This document shows, piece by piece, positions 25,730 to 35,697 of a stretch of 64,000 nt of DNA (position 1 is the first letter of the stretch; each line of letters starts with the position of its first letter). A program made the position numbers and the translations under genes. The notes below the pieces were generated by a model. That model was not told the DNA's origin. It did no database searches and saw only the letters and a list, made by a program, of their open reading frames with translations. Where the stretch lies: contig NZ_CP132938.1 of NCBI RefSeq assembly GCF_040358255.1, positions 744,001 through 808,000 of the forward strand. The letters are read 5' to 3'. The stretch is from Tunturibacter gelidoferens. GTDB lineage: Bacteria; Acidobacteriota; Terriglobia; Terriglobales; Acidobacteriaceae.

Positions 25730-28636
25730 ATGCCGACACAATCGCATCCTGATTCGTTTAAGAGCTTATCCACACTAGCTGTAGGGAAGAGCACGTACGA
25801 TGTATTTCGACTGAAGGCGCTGGAGGGGACGGGTGTTGACCTTGGCCGGCTTCCCTTCTCACTGCGGATTCTGCTGGAGAACCTGCTGCGGCATGAGGAT
25901 GGCCGCACCGTGACTGCTGAAGATATTCAATTTCTGGCGTGCTGGGATCCGAATGCGGAGCCTTCGCGAGAGATTGCTTACATGCCGGCGCGAGTGTTGA
26001 TGCAGGACTTTACCGGCGTGCCTGCTGTTGTCGATCTGGCTGCGATGCGGGATGCGATGAAGGCGCTGGGCGGTGATCCGGAGAAGATCAATCCGCTGCA
26101 GCCGGCAGAGCTGGTGATCGACCACTCGGTTCAGGTGGATGAGTTTGGAACACAGCGGGCGTATGACCTGAATGCGGCGCTGGAGTTTCAGCGCAATCGC
26201 GAGCGCTATGCGTTTTTGAAGTGGGGGCAGACGGCGTTCGATAATTTTTCAGCTGTGCCGCCTGGAATGGGGATCTGTCATCAGGTGAACCTGGAGTACC
26301 TGGCGCGGGTCGTGTTTACGACGACGCCGGATGCGCAGGGGAAGGTGTTCGCATATCCCGACACTTTGGTGGGAACCGACTCGCACACGACGATGGTGAA
26401 TGGTTTGGGCGTGCTGGGCTGGGGCGTAGGCGGCATTGAGGCAGAGGCAGCGATGCTGGGACAGCCGGTGAGCATGCTGGTGCCACAGGTGGTTGGGTTC
26501 AAGCTGACGGGCAAGCTGAAAGAGGGCACGACTGCTACGGACCTGGTACTGACCGTGACGGAGATGTTGCGGAAGCTCGGTGTGGTGGGTAAGTTCGTGG
26601 AGTTTTATGGGTCGGGGATTACAGAGCTGCCGCTGGCTGACCGCGCGACGATTGCGAATATGGCTCCGGAGTACGGGGCTACTTGCGGAATCTTCCCGGT
26701 GGATGCGGAGACGCTGAAGTATCTGCGACTGACCGGGCGCAATGAAGAGCAGATTGCACTCGTAGAGGCTTACTACCGCGAGCAGGGGCTGTTTCATACG
26801 GCGGATGCGAAGGAGGCCGTTTACTCGGCGACGATTTCGCTGGATCTGGCGACGGTAGAGCCGAGTGTGGCCGGTCCGAAGAGGCCGCAGGATCGAGTTG
26901 CACTGTCGCAGGCAGGTGCGAGCTTCAAGGAGCAACTACCCGGGCTGCTGGGGCCGAATGGAAACAAGCATGTGATTCGGCAGATGGTGCGCTGGGAGGG
27001 AGAGGGTGGGACGGCTTCGGAATCGGGCGATCTGAGCAGCAGCGTAGGGGCTTCGGCTCCTGTGGTGGAGGCTCCGGTAGTGCCGGTGATTACGATCAGC
27101 GATCAGACCATACCGCTGCTTGAGGCTCCGCATGTGTCGATTCGGAGCAGGTTTGGCGTAGATCCGGATCAGTATCTCGATCATGGATCGATTGTGATTG
27201 CGGCGATCACCTCCTGCACGAATACTTCGAATCCTTACGTGATGATGGCTGCAGGTTTGCTTGCGAAGAAGGCTGTGGAGAAGGGGCTGAGCACGCCGCC
27301 GTGGGTGAAGACTTCGCTGGCTCCGGGTTCGCGCGTGGTGACTGATTACTACGTGAAGGCCGGGTTGATGCCGTATCTCGATCAGCTGCGTTTTCAGGTG
27401 GTGGGGTATGGATGTACGACGTGCATAGGAAACTCGGGACCGCTGCCCACAGATGTTTCGAAGTCGATCGAGGATCATGGATTGGTGGCAGTGTCGGTGT
27501 TGTCGGGGAACCGTAACTTTGAGGGGCGAATCTCGCCGGAGGTGAGGGCGAACTACCTGATGAGTCCTCCGCTTGTGGTTGCGTATGCGCTGGCGGGGCA
27601 TATTGCGCACAACTTCGAGACGGAGGCACTGGGCCGCGATCTCGACGGCAAGCCTGTCTTCCTGCGCGACATCTGGCCTACGCAGGCAGAGGTCTCGGCG
27701 GCGGTGAATTCTTCGATCGATTCCGAGATGTTCCGTCGGCAGTACTCCACGGTCTCGGAAGGCGACAACAACTGGAAGAGCCTGAAGTTTCCGGATGGCG
27801 AGACGTATGGGTGGGAGCCGGATTCGACCTATATTCGCAAGGCTCCTTACTTCGACGGGATGCCAGCGACGCCTGCTCCGGTTGGAGATATTCATGGGGC
27901 TCGCGTGCTGGCGGTGCTGGGAGATTCGGTGACGACGGATCATATCTCGCCGGCGGGTTCGATCAAGCTGAATGGGCCTGCTGGGAAGTACCTGACCGAG
28001 CATGGGGTGAAGCCGTCGGACTTCAACAGCTATGGATCGCGGCGCGGCAACCATGAGGTGATGGTGCGCGGCACGTTTGCCAATGTGCGGTTGCGGAACA
28101 AGCTCGCTCCTGGAACTGAAGGCGGTGTGACGCGGCTGCTGCCGGAAGATGTGCCGATGTCGATCTACGATGCGAGCGTGGAGTATGCGAAGCGTGAAAC
28201 GCCGCTGGCGATTCTTGCGGGCAAGGAGTACGGCTCGGGCTCTTCGCGCGACTGGGCGGCGAAGGGGCCGCGGCTGCTGGGGATCAAGTTTGTGATCGCG
28301 GAGAGCTATGAGCGGATTCACCGGTCGAACCTGGTCGGGATGGGGATTCTGCCGCTGCAGTTCCTGCCGGGTCAGAACGTCGAGTCGCTGCATTTGACGG
28401 GCGAGGAGTTGTTTGCGATCGGGGATGCGCCGGGTCAGTTGAAGGCGATGCTCGATGGCAAGTTCGCCGATGGCAAGGTGGTGACGGTGTTCGCGGAGTC
28501 CGATCTGGGCAAGACGATTGAGTTCTCCGCTACCGTGCGCATCGATACGCCGCAGGAGATTCTGTACTACCAGAACGGCGGAATCCTGCAATACGTGTTG
28601 CGGCAACTGGCGGGGAAGGTTCCGGCCTCGGCTTAG
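25730..28636 (+). CDS. acnA: Aconitate hydratase A
   Basis: Fe-S enzyme of the TCA cycle interconverting citrate and isocitrate. At 968 residues it is longer than usual AcnA (about 890). The three cluster Cys are in [12 protein letters not shown] and [14 protein letters not shown]. The substrate loops [19 protein letters not shown] and [15 protein letters not shown], plus the swivel domain [15 protein letters not shown], are intact. A Ser/Gly/Val/Pro-rich insertion of about 60 residues sits before the second domain (after [11 protein letters not shown]). GGAGAAG precedes the start. It appears monocistronic, with a G/C hairpin downstream. Confidence 0.97.
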   Translation: MPTQSHPDSFKSLSTLAVGKSTYDVFRLKALEGTGVDLGRLPFSLRILLENLLRHEDGRTVTAEDIQFLACWDPNAEPSREIAYMPARVLMQDFTGVPAVVDLAAMRDAMKALGGDPEKINPLQPAELVIDHSVQVDEFGTQRAYDLNAALEFQRNRERYAFLKWGQTAFDNFSAVPPGMGICHQVNLEYLARVVFTTTPDAQGKVFAYPDTLVGTDSHTTMVNGLGVLGWGVGGIEAEAAMLGQPVSMLVPQVVGFKLTGKLKEGTTATDLVLTVTEMLRKLGVVGKFVEFYGSGITELPLADRATIANMAPEYGATCGIFPVDAETLKYLRLTGRNEEQIALVEAYYREQGLFHTADAKEAVYSATISLDLATVEPSVAGPKRPQDRVALSQAGASFKEQLPGLLGPNGNKHVIRQMVRWEGEGGTASESGDLSSSVGASAPVVEAPVVPVITISDQTIPLLEAPHVSIRSRFGVDPDQYLDHGSIVIAAITSCTNTSNPYVMMAAGLLAKKAVEKGLSTPPWVKTSLAPGSRVVTDYYVKAGLMPYLDQLRFQVVGYGCTTCIGNSGPLPTDVSKSIEDHGLVAVSVLSGNRNFEGRISPEVRANYLMSPPLVVAYALAGHIAHNFETEALGRDLDGKPVFLRDIWPTQAEVSAAVNSSIDSEMFRRQYSTVSEGDNNWKSLKFPDGETYGWEPDSTYIRKAPYFDGMPATPAPVGDIHGARVLAVLGDSVTTDHISPAGSIKLNGPAGKYLTEHGVKPSDFNSYGSRRGNHEVMVRGTFANVRLRNKLAPGTEGGVTRLLPEDVPMSIYDASVEYAKRETPLAILAGKEYGSGSSRDWAAKGPRLLGIKFVIAESYERIHRSNLVGMGILPLQFLPGQNVESLHLTGEELFAIGDAPGQLKAMLDGKFADGKVVTVFAESDLGKTIEFSATVRIDTPQEILYYQNGGILQYVLRQLAGKVPASA

Positions 28637-28676
28637 CTGTCGGTACTACCGTTTCTCCTTTCTCCCTATCTCCAGT

Positions 28677-28702
28677 GGGGGAGGGGTACACCCCCCTCCC
28701 CC
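28677..28702 (+). terminator. G/C hairpin after acnA
   Basis: GGGGGAGGGG (28677-28686) pairs with CCCCTCCCCC (28693-28702) around a 6-nt loop, 40 nt after the acnA stop. There is no U-tract. Confidence 0.55.
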
Positions 28703-28794
28703 ATGTTACGGGGGGATAAAGCGCTTGTATTCAACAGCTTGGAGATAGTCGATGTCTGCAAAATATAGATAATACATGGTTTGCGTACAGAATC

Positions 28795-28853
28795 CTTGTT
28801 ATCAACAAGTTAGCCCCGGAGGGAGTCTATCCCTGCGGGGCCTGCTTGTTTTT
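28795..28853 (+). terminator. Tandem hairpins with U-tract (terminator, possibly small RNA 3' end)
   Basis: CTTGTT-ATC-AACAAG (28795-28809) is followed by a second stem GCCCCG (28813-28818)/CGGGGC (28836-28841) with an inner AGGG/CCCT helix, then CTGCTTGTTTTT. It is an intrinsic terminator about 180 nt past acnA, already behind another hairpin, so it may end a separate short transcript. Confidence 0.55.
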
Positions 28854-29198
28854 GATCTCTGTATCAAGTGTAGCGAATGGAGTGAAACTAAAGTGCCAAG
28901 TTTGGCAGAATCTATCTATTTTGTTATGTGTGGGTTAATGAGTTTTTGAGAGGTTTGGGGCTTGACAGGATTTCTGTGGAGGAGCTGACGCGGCAGAACG
29001 AACAATCACACCTCCTGCAACGCTCACTCTCGAGTAGCCCGTCTTAGCAACATAGCCTTGCGTCTTACCCCGAAGTTGTATATAAAAGGTCCGCCCGCGC
29101 TCGACCGGATATCTAAAGCGCGTGGCTCGAGGCAGCCTGCTCGGTGGGTCCAACCGTCCTCTTTGTGTGCCAAAAGAAAAAGCTAATCAGGAGGCATC

Positions 29199-31214
29199 AT
29201 GAAATTTCAGGGATTCCTGAGTCGCGCGTCTCGCTTTGTCCTGTGCCTGACCGCATCGTATGCTCTACCCCTCTACGCAGCTCCCCAAACCCCTTCGGTA
29301 ACCCGCGCGGCGCTTGACCCGTCGCTGGTCGATGATCGTGGGGCGAACGCTCACTTTGTTGAGCAGGAGGCTGAGAATGCGGTGACCGACGGCACGATCA
29401 TTGGCCCCGCCCGGACCGCATACACGCTTCCCGCCGAAGCGTCGGGTCGCGCGGCGGTCCAGCTCCTCCCCGGACAATATGTCGAGTTCACCCTGCCCGA
29501 AGCGGCCAATGCGATTACGGTGCGTTACAGCATCCCGGATGCGCCAACCGGCGGAGGTATTACGGCACCGCTTGAGGTCTCAGTTAACGGCCGTTCTCTT
29601 GTCACCATGACGCTCACTTCGCAGTACGCATGGCTCTATAACCAGTACCCGTTCTCCAATGATCCGAACGCCGGCCTGTTGTTTCCCGATCAATATATTA
29701 CCGAGTGTGCCTGCGTACCGTCGGCCACGACCCCGCCGCCGGTGATCACCAAACCGTTCCGACCGAACCACTTCTACGACGAACAGCGTTTGCTGCTCGG
29801 TCACAGATACCATGAGGGCGACAAGATCCGCCTCACCGCTCCGGCCTCGAGCAATGCCGCCTGGACAGTAATTGACTTGCTTGACTCCGAGGTGGTTGGC
29901 CCCCCGCAGCACCGCGACGAGCCTGCCGTGAACGTGCAGCGGTTCGGTGCCGATCCGACCGGGCAGCGCGATTCGGCGGACGCGTTTGACACAGCGATCG
30001 CATTCGCGAAGGCCTGGCACCGCGAGGTCTACTTGCCGCCAGGCACATATCAGGTGAACCGCCATATTCTCGTTGACAACGTCACAATCGAAGGTGCCGG
30101 TAACTGGTACACGATCGTCAAGGGACACCAGGTGACCCTGAGTACTCCTTTGCCCGATGGCTCGGTGCACACCGGCGTCGGTTTCTACGGCAAGTACGTT
30201 GCCGACGGTGGCAGCTCGAATGTCCATCTCTCCGGCTTCGCCATCGAGGGTGATGTCCGGGAGCGCATTGATAGCGACCAAGTAAACGGCATAGGCGGCT
30301 CGTTGAGCCATTCGACGATCGAAGGGCTCTACATCCATCACACGAAGGTGGGCATGTGGTTCGATGGCCCGATGTCGAACCTAAGAATCCGCAACAACAT
30401 CATCGTGGACCAGATCGCCGATGGGATCAACTTCCACACCGGCGTCACCAACTCGGTCGTGGCGAATAACTTTGTTCGCAACACCGGGGACGACGCCCTA
30501 GCTATGTGGTCGGATAAGATTGAGGATGCCAACAACACCTTCGATCACAACACGGTGCAGACACCGGTGTTGGCCAACGGCATCGCCCTCTACGGTGGCA
30601 CGGACAACACCATTTCGAACAACCTCGTGGCCGATCCGATCCGCGAAGGCAGCGGATTACAGGTTGGTTCCCGCTTTGGAGCCCAGCCGTTCACCGGGAG
30701 CTTATGGATCACGAACAACACTACGGTTCGGTCTGGCCCGTTTGAGCTGAACTGGAACATCGGCCTGGGCGCCATCTGGATCTACGCGTTGGAGGGAAGT
30801 ATTAACGCGGACCTTGAGGTGGTCGGCAACAGCTTTCTTGACAACACCTACAACGCGATCATGCTGGTCAGCGATTTCCCCGTAAAAGACCTGTACACGA
30901 TCACGAACGTGCACTTCAAGGATGACCGGGTTGACGGCACGGGCACCTCGGTGGTCAGCGCACGGGTGGCAGGTTCGGCATCCTTCGAGAACGTGGAGGC
31001 CCGCAACGTAGGCGCCGTTGGCGTCAATAACTGCGGTTCGTTCCACTTCACTCCGGCCGGGTCGGAGTTCACGCTGACCGATCTTGGCGGCAATGTTGGC
31101 GGCGGCACTACCGGACCCTGGCTGGCCCCGTGGGAGCTGCCCAATACTATTACTTGCGACGACCGTCCACCGGTCGTTCCACCACCACCGCCTTCTCCCT
31201 GGGTTACGCCCTAG
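29199..31214 (+). CDS. Secreted GH87-type alpha-1,3-glucanase (mycodextranase-like)
   Basis: A 671-residue secreted glycoside hydrolase. Residues 1-28 are a Sec signal ending LPLYAA. Residues about 50-235 resemble the CBM35/CBM6-like module that precedes GH87 domains (HFVEQEAENA start, EVSVNGRSL). The catalytic right-handed beta-helix begins VQRFGADPTGQRDSADAF (about 247). It includes HTKVGMWFDGPMSNL (Asp389), ADGINFH (Asp408) and NTGDDALAMWSD (Asp431-432), the Asp-rich strands expected for the inverting active site. The tail is Pro-rich. CAGGAGG precedes the start. GH87 enzymes cut alpha-1,3-glucan of fungal walls or oral biofilms. The gene stands alone. Confidence 0.85.
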   Translation: MKFQGFLSRASRFVLCLTASYALPLYAAPQTPSVTRAALDPSLVDDRGANAHFVEQEAENAVTDGTIIGPARTAYTLPAEASGRAAVQLLPGQYVEFTLPEAANAITVRYSIPDAPTGGGITAPLEVSVNGRSLVTMTLTSQYAWLYNQYPFSNDPNAGLLFPDQYITECACVPSATTPPPVITKPFRPNHFYDEQRLLLGHRYHEGDKIRLTAPASSNAAWTVIDLLDSEVVGPPQHRDEPAVNVQRFGADPTGQRDSADAFDTAIAFAKAWHREVYLPPGTYQVNRHILVDNVTIEGAGNWYTIVKGHQVTLSTPLPDGSVHTGVGFYGKYVADGGSSNVHLSGFAIEGDVRERIDSDQVNGIGGSLSHSTIEGLYIHHTKVGMWFDGPMSNLRIRNNIIVDQIADGINFHTGVTNSVVANNFVRNTGDDALAMWSDKIEDANNTFDHNTVQTPVLANGIALYGGTDNTISNNLVADPIREGSGLQVGSRFGAQPFTGSLWITNNTTVRSGPFELNWNIGLGAIWIYALEGSINADLEVVGNSFLDNTYNAIMLVSDFPVKDLYTITNVHFKDDRVDGTGTSVVSARVAGSASFENVEARNVGAVGVNNCGSFHFTPAGSEFTLTDLGGNVGGGTTGPWLAPWELPNTITCDDRPPVVPPPPPSPWVTP

Positions 31215-31730
31215 TAGTACGCAGCGGAAAGATGTTCTGTTCAACCCCGATTCCCCACGTCTCTTACGAACTTTGAGACGTGGGGATCGGCGTTTTTCTG
31301 GCGATCGTTTCAGTAGGAGTAGGCCGCGTCCGCCACAAGGAGCGTGTAATAGGCGGGGTCAGCCAAGCCCGCATCGCTGCTGGTAAAGGAGTCAACTCCT
31401 GGAGTTGGGAGCCTCCATGGTATCGCCGAGCTAACAAGAACCAAGCGATTTCCGCGCATCCGTCAGAAAGAGCGCGTGAGGGCGCTCGTCGAGATCTTCA
31501 CTTTCCCAAGATGAAACGGCACAGGTGGTGAAAGCGCGATGACTGTAATAGGCGCGCTCTCGTCTTTTCGCGAGCTAGGCGAGATGAGTCCTCACAAACG
31601 CGCTTCTCGTCGGTGGACTTCCGGTTTGTCGGAATTCCCCAAAGTTGGGGGCGTGGCAGATCTCCTTGAAGCGCATAGCCTTCTTTCGTTATGGCTGCTA
31701 AGGGGTTGACCGGTCGGCCTATAATGAACT
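31215..31730. other. Intergenic region before relA/spoT, no gene seen
   Basis: 516 bp. It starts with the GH87 terminator (31247-31297) and ends with a TATAAT box 5 nt before the RSH start. Several short frames occur, including one on each strand near 31280-31531, but none has a ribosome site or recognisable family. Confidence 0.5.
31247..31297 (+). terminator. Strong intrinsic terminator after the GH87 gene
   Basis: CCGATTCCCCACGTCTC (31247-31263) pairs with GAGACGTGGGGATCGG (31275-31290) with one bulge, followed by CGTTTTT. Confidence 0.85.
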
Positions 31731-34208
31731 ATGGCAATCGCTCCTCCGGCCTCTTCGCAGGCTGGCCCGCAGCCGAAGCCGCACGACGAACCGAAGAGCC
31801 AACCGGATGTGGAACATACCGATACGGGGATCGAGCTGGAGACAGCTCTTCCGGTCGCGGAACCACCGGTTGGATCGGACACGACCTCTCGCGTGAAGAA
31901 GAAGAAGCCTGCGGTGCCTGATTCCTCGGCGCTGGTGATTGCGGGCGTGGAGGAGTCGTCGGCGACCCATCTGGCGGGCAGTTCGGCGAAGGATATTCAT
32001 GCGGTGGATGCGAAGTTTCATCGGCTGCTGGAGACTGTGCATGAGAACCGGCCTGCGGATGATCTGGAGATCATTCGCGGCGCATGGGCGTTCTGCCTGC
32101 AGCAGCATGAAGGACAGAAGCGGGCCAGCGGCGAGCCCTACATCATTCATCCGCTGGAAGTGGCGCAGGTGCTGGCCGAGTTGAAGATGGATTCGACTGC
32201 GATTGCGGCGGGGCTTTTGCATGATGCGGTCGAAGATACCGATGTCACGTCGGCTGAGATCGCGAAACGGTTCGGCGATCAGGTCGCTCACATCGTGGAG
32301 GGTGTGACGAAGCTCGAAAAGATCAAGTTTGCGAATCGTGAGGACCACCAGGCAGAGAACATTCGCAAGATGCTGCTGGCGATGGTGACCGATGTTCGCG
32401 TGGTGATCATCAAGCTCGCGGACCGGCTGCACAACATGCGAACGCTTGAGCACCTGAAGCCAGAGAAGCAGCAGAAGATCGCGCGGGAGACGCTGGATAT
32501 TTATGCTCCGCTGGCGCACCGGCTGGGTATGGGCAAACTGCGTGGGGAGCTGGAGGATCTGGCGTTTCGGTATACCGATCCTTATGCGTATGAGCAGGTG
32601 TCGACCGAGGTAGACGCACTACGCGGCGCCGGCGAAGAGTTTCTGCAGAAGATCGTGACGCAGCTTGAGGCGAAGCTGAAGGAGTTCAAGATCCAGGGCC
32701 GGGTGGAGTCGCGCATCAAGCGGCTTTATTCGATTCAACAGAAGCTGGTGGATCAGAAGATTCCGGTCGATCAGGTCTACGATTTGCTGGCGATTCGTGT
32801 GATCTGTAACTCGGTGCAGGATTGTTATGCGCTGCTTGGGTTGCTGCACTCGATCTGGCGACCGGTGCCAGGCAGGATTAAGGACTTTATCGCGATGCCT
32901 CGGCCGAATCTTTATCAATCGCTGCATACGACGTTGATTGCTGAAGGTGGTCATCAGTTCGAGGTGCAGATTCGTACGGAGGATATGCATCGCGTCGCAG
33001 AGGAAGGGATCGCGGCGCACTGGAAGTACAAGGCCTCAGACAATGTGAGTGCGAAGGACGAGCAGAGACTGGCGTGGGTGAGGCAGTTGATGGAATGGCA
33101 GCGGGAGATGACCGATCCCAATGAGTTCATGTCGACGCTGAAGATCGATTTGTATCCGGAGGAGGTTTATACCTTCACACCGAAGGGCAAGGTGGTGGTT
33201 CTGCCGAAGGACGCGAGCCCGATCGACTTCGCGTATACGATTCATACCGAAGTTGGAAACACGACGGTGGGCGCGAAGGTGAATGGTCGGATTGTTCCGC
33301 TGCGGACGAAGTTGCGCAACGGCGACATCGTCGAGATTACAACGCAAGCGGGACATGCTCCTAGCCGCGACTGGCTTAGCTTTACGAAGAGTTCGCGGGC
33401 GCGGAACAAGATAAAGCACTGGCTGAATGAACATCAGCGCGAACGAGCGATCGAGATCGGCAAGAAGCTGCTGGACCGTGAGGCGAGGAAATACAAGCTG
33501 TCACTGGGCAGGTTTCATGAGGCTGACTATGACAAGGTCGCCAGTGAGTATGGGTTAGGGACTCAGGCGGAGCTGCTGGCGGGTGTCGGGTTTGGGAAGT
33601 TTTCGGCTCGACAGGTGTTGAATAAGCTGGAGCCGGGTTCGACAATGTCGGCGGAGCCTGCGGCGCCGGAGGGTGGAATCGGCAATACGGTTGGGCAGAT
33701 GTCGGAGGCGGTGAAGCGAGTCTTCTTCGGCAAGGGATCTGACTCATTGCAGGTGGAGGGGCAGGACGATCTGCTGGTGTACCGAGCGCGTTGTTGTAAC
33801 CCAATTCGCGGTGAGGAGATTGTTGGTTACGTAACGCGGGGCAAGGGCGTGGCGGTGCATGCGAGAAGCTGTCCGAATGTACAGAATCTGCTGTATGAGT
33901 CGGATAGAAGGATCCAGGTGGAGTGGTCGCCGTCGCCGACGGAGCCGGGAACGAATAAGGCGCAGACTTATCCCGTGAAGCTGACGGTGTTGTGCGATGA
34001 CCGAGCGGGTATGTTGAAGGAGTTTACGGCTATCATCTCCGATGATGGGACGAATATCCGGAGTGTGGATACGAAACCGATGCCGGATGGCCAGGTCATG
34101 GTGGACTTCGTGGTGGAGACGGTTGACGTGCGGCACCTGAACAAACTGGTGCAGAACCTGCGGAAGGTTCCGGGTGTGCGGGATGTGCAGCGTGTGCAGA
34201 AGATATAA
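31731..34208 (+). CDS. Bifunctional (p)ppGpp synthetase/hydrolase (RelA/SpoT homologue)
   Basis: Stringent-response enzyme of 825 residues. After a long Pro/Glu-rich N-terminus (1-85), the HD hydrolase domain has HPLEVAQVL and the intact HDAVED box (about 164-169). The synthetase domain has YDLLAIRVI, RIKDFIAMPRPNLYQSLHTT and FEVQIRTEDMH; the RIKD form of the RXKD motif is that of bifunctional enzymes. A TGS domain (YTFTPKGKVVVLP), zinc-finger region (ARCCNPIRGEEIVGYVTRG) and C-terminal ACT domain (VLCDDRAGMLKEFTAIIS) complete the layout. No ribosome site is visible; TATAAT (31720-31725) lies 5 nt before the ATG, so the transcript may be leaderless. Confidence 0.95.
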   Translation: MAIAPPASSQAGPQPKPHDEPKSQPDVEHTDTGIELETALPVAEPPVGSDTTSRVKKKKPAVPDSSALVIAGVEESSATHLAGSSAKDIHAVDAKFHRLLETVHENRPADDLEIIRGAWAFCLQQHEGQKRASGEPYIIHPLEVAQVLAELKMDSTAIAAGLLHDAVEDTDVTSAEIAKRFGDQVAHIVEGVTKLEKIKFANREDHQAENIRKMLLAMVTDVRVVIIKLADRLHNMRTLEHLKPEKQQKIARETLDIYAPLAHRLGMGKLRGELEDLAFRYTDPYAYEQVSTEVDALRGAGEEFLQKIVTQLEAKLKEFKIQGRVESRIKRLYSIQQKLVDQKIPVDQVYDLLAIRVICNSVQDCYALLGLLHSIWRPVPGRIKDFIAMPRPNLYQSLHTTLIAEGGHQFEVQIRTEDMHRVAEEGIAAHWKYKASDNVSAKDEQRLAWVRQLMEWQREMTDPNEFMSTLKIDLYPEEVYTFTPKGKVVVLPKDASPIDFAYTIHTEVGNTTVGAKVNGRIVPLRTKLRNGDIVEITTQAGHAPSRDWLSFTKSSRARNKIKHWLNEHQRERAIEIGKKLLDREARKYKLSLGRFHEADYDKVASEYGLGTQAELLAGVGFGKFSARQVLNKLEPGSTMSAEPAAPEGGIGNTVGQMSEAVKRVFFGKGSDSLQVEGQDDLLVYRARCCNPIRGEEIVGYVTRGKGVAVHARSCPNVQNLLYESDRRIQVEWSPSPTEPGTNKAQTYPVKLTVLCDDRAGMLKEFTAIISDDGTNIRSVDTKPMPDGQVMVDFVVETVDVRHLNKLVQNLRKVPGVRDVQRVQKI

Positions 34209-34264
34209 CTTTGCGGCTGGCGGGGTTGCAGAGGCGCTGAGCAGGATGTATGGTTGATACCAAG

Positions 34265-34417
34265 ATGATTACTCAGTCCAGCCGAATTTCGTTTATTCTC
34301 CGCTATTGGCGCACAATAGCGGCCTCGGCGGAGTAGCTTCATCTGAGAGATCTGTAACTTCAGTTGATTCGACATTCCTACGAGCCGCGACCTTCCAAGT
34401 CGCGGCTTTCGTTTTTT
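34265..34417 (+). promoter_or_regulatory. Candidate trp leader/attenuator upstream of trpB
   Basis: A 23-codon frame (34265-34336) encodes a peptide whose codon 15 is TGG (34307-34309), inside RYWRT. That codon lies in the 5' arm of a perfect 9-bp hairpin, CCGCTATTG/CAATAGCGG (34300-34322). CTCCGC (34298-34303) can instead pair with GCGGAG (34328-34333), giving alternative folds. An intrinsic terminator (34384-34417) ends 28 nt before the trpB ATG, so trpB transcription must read through it. Weak points are the single Trp codon and the lack of a clear ribosome site for the peptide. Confidence 0.4.
34384..34417 (+). terminator. Intrinsic terminator just upstream of trpB
   Basis: GCCGCGAC (34384-34391) and GTCGCGGC (34399-34406) form an 8-bp GC-rich stem, followed by TTTCGTTTTTT. 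There is no room for a separate promoter between it and the trpB ribosome site (34433-34441), which favours an attenuator over a plain relA terminator. Confidence 0.75.
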
Positions 34418-34445
34418 ACGCAAGGCGAGATTGCAGGAGAGACCA

Positions 34446-35687
34446 ATGAGTGTCAGTTCGACGGCAGGTGTGACGACGGCGGCGGTGGCGGGGCGGTTTG
34501 GAGCGTATGGCGGGAGATATGTTCCGGAGACGCTGATGGCGGCGCTGGAGGAGCTGGAACAGGCGTATGCGTTGGCTCAGAGTGATCCGGAGTTTCAGGC
34601 TGAGCTGGATGACCTGTTGCACAACTACTGTGGACGGCCCACTCCACTGTACTTTGCGAAGAGGCTGACCGGGCAACTGGGCGGGGCGAAGATCTATTTG
34701 AAGCGCGAAGATCTGCTACATACCGGCGCGCACAAGATCAATAATGCGCTAGGCCAAGGGCTGCTGGCACGGCGGATGGGGAAACAACGAATCATCGCAG
34801 AGACCGGCGCGGGACAGCACGGGGTGGCGACGGCGACGGTTTGTGCGCTGCTGGGTCTGGAGTGCGTCGTCTACATGGGCGAGGAGGACATGCGGCGGCA
34901 GGAGCTGAATGTGTACCGGATGCGGTTGCTGGGGGCGGAGGTGCGCGGGGTTTCGGCTGGGTCGGCTACGTTGAAGGATGCGATCAATGACGCGATGCGG
35001 GACTGGGTAACGAATGTGCGGACGACTTATTACATTCTCGGCAGTGCGCTGGGGGCGCATCCCTATCCGACGATGGTCCGGGACTTTCATCGGGTGATCA
35101 GCCGTGAGGCGCGGGCGCAAATGCTGGAGCAGGAGGGGAAGCTGCCTACGGCGATCGTCGCCTGCGTGGGCGGTGGCTCGAATGCTATTGGCGCGTTCTA
35201 TGAGTTCTTGCCTGATGCGAATGTTCAGTTGATCGGCGTTGAGGCGGGTGGCCGCGGGACGGCGTTGGGAGAGCATGCGGCGCGTTTTCAAAAAGTGGGC
35301 GGCGGCTTGCCGGGTGTGCTGCAGGGTACGTACTCGTATGTGTTACAAAATGACGCTGGGCAGGTGAGCAGCACGCACTCGGTCTCTGCGGGGCTGGACT
35401 ATGCGAGCGTGGGGCCAGAGCACGCGATGCTGCATGATTCCGGGCGGGCGAGTTATGTCTCGTGTTCGGATGATGCTGCGCTGAAGGCGACGGTGACGTT
35501 GTCGAGGACGGAGGGGATTTTGCCGGCGCTTGAGAGTGCTCATGCGGTTGCGGAGGCGATTCGACTGGCTCCGACGCTGGCAAAGACGGATGTGCTGATG
35601 GTGAACCTGTCGGGACGCGGCGATAAGGATATGGGGATCCTGGCGAGGGAGCTTGATTTGAAGGGCAGCGAGAGAGCGAAAGGCTAA
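34446..35687 (+). CDS. trpB: Tryptophan synthase beta chain
   Basis: PLP enzyme that condenses indole with serine; 413 residues. The N-terminal [23 protein letters not shown] is canonical, the PLP Lys is in [13 protein letters not shown], and the phosphate loop VGGGSNAIG and [14 protein letters not shown] are intact. The ATG at 34446 follows GCAGGAGAG. trpA starts 10 nt after the stop. The other trp genes are absent from the window, so the cluster is trpBA joined to chorismate/prephenate genes. Expression may be attenuated by the leader at 34265-34417. Confidence 0.98.
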   Translation: MSVSSTAGVTTAAVAGRFGAYGGRYVPETLMAALEELEQAYALAQSDPEFQAELDDLLHNYCGRPTPLYFAKRLTGQLGGAKIYLKREDLLHTGAHKINNALGQGLLARRMGKQRIIAETGAGQHGVATATVCALLGLECVVYMGEEDMRRQELNVYRMRLLGAEVRGVSAGSATLKDAINDAMRDWVTNVRTTYYILGSALGAHPYPTMVRDFHRVISREARAQMLEQEGKLPTAIVACVGGGSNAIGAFYEFLPDANVQLIGVEAGGRGTALGEHAARFQKVGGGLPGVLQGTYSYVLQNDAGQVSSTHSVSAGLDYASVGPEHAMLHDSGRASYVSCSDDAALKATVTLSRTEGILPALESAHAVAEAIRLAPTLAKTDVLMVNLSGRGDKDMGILARELDLKGSERAKG

Positions 35688-35697
35688 GTACAGGACG

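Larger units (their letters stand above)
28637..29198. other. Intergenic region between acnA and the GH87 gene
   Basis: 562 bp without a gene. It contains a perfect GGGGGAGGGG/CCCCTCCCCC hairpin (28677-28702), a tandem hairpin ending in a U-tract (28795-28853, listed separately) and a GTTTGGGGCTTGACAGGA stretch (about 28956-28973) that resembles 7948-7965 and could supply a -35 for the GH87 gene. Confidence 0.5.

Noticed and set aside
26936..28606. A 556-codon minus-strand frame opposite acnA
   Set aside because: It is an Arg/His-rich shadow of aconitase codons with no ribosome site or domain.
31280..31531. An 83-codon plus-strand frame before relA/spoT, and an opposite-strand frame ending GLADPAYYTLLVADAAYSY
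   Set aside because: Neither has a credible start or known family. The second looks somewhat protein-like but has no supported beginning, so I did not annotate it.
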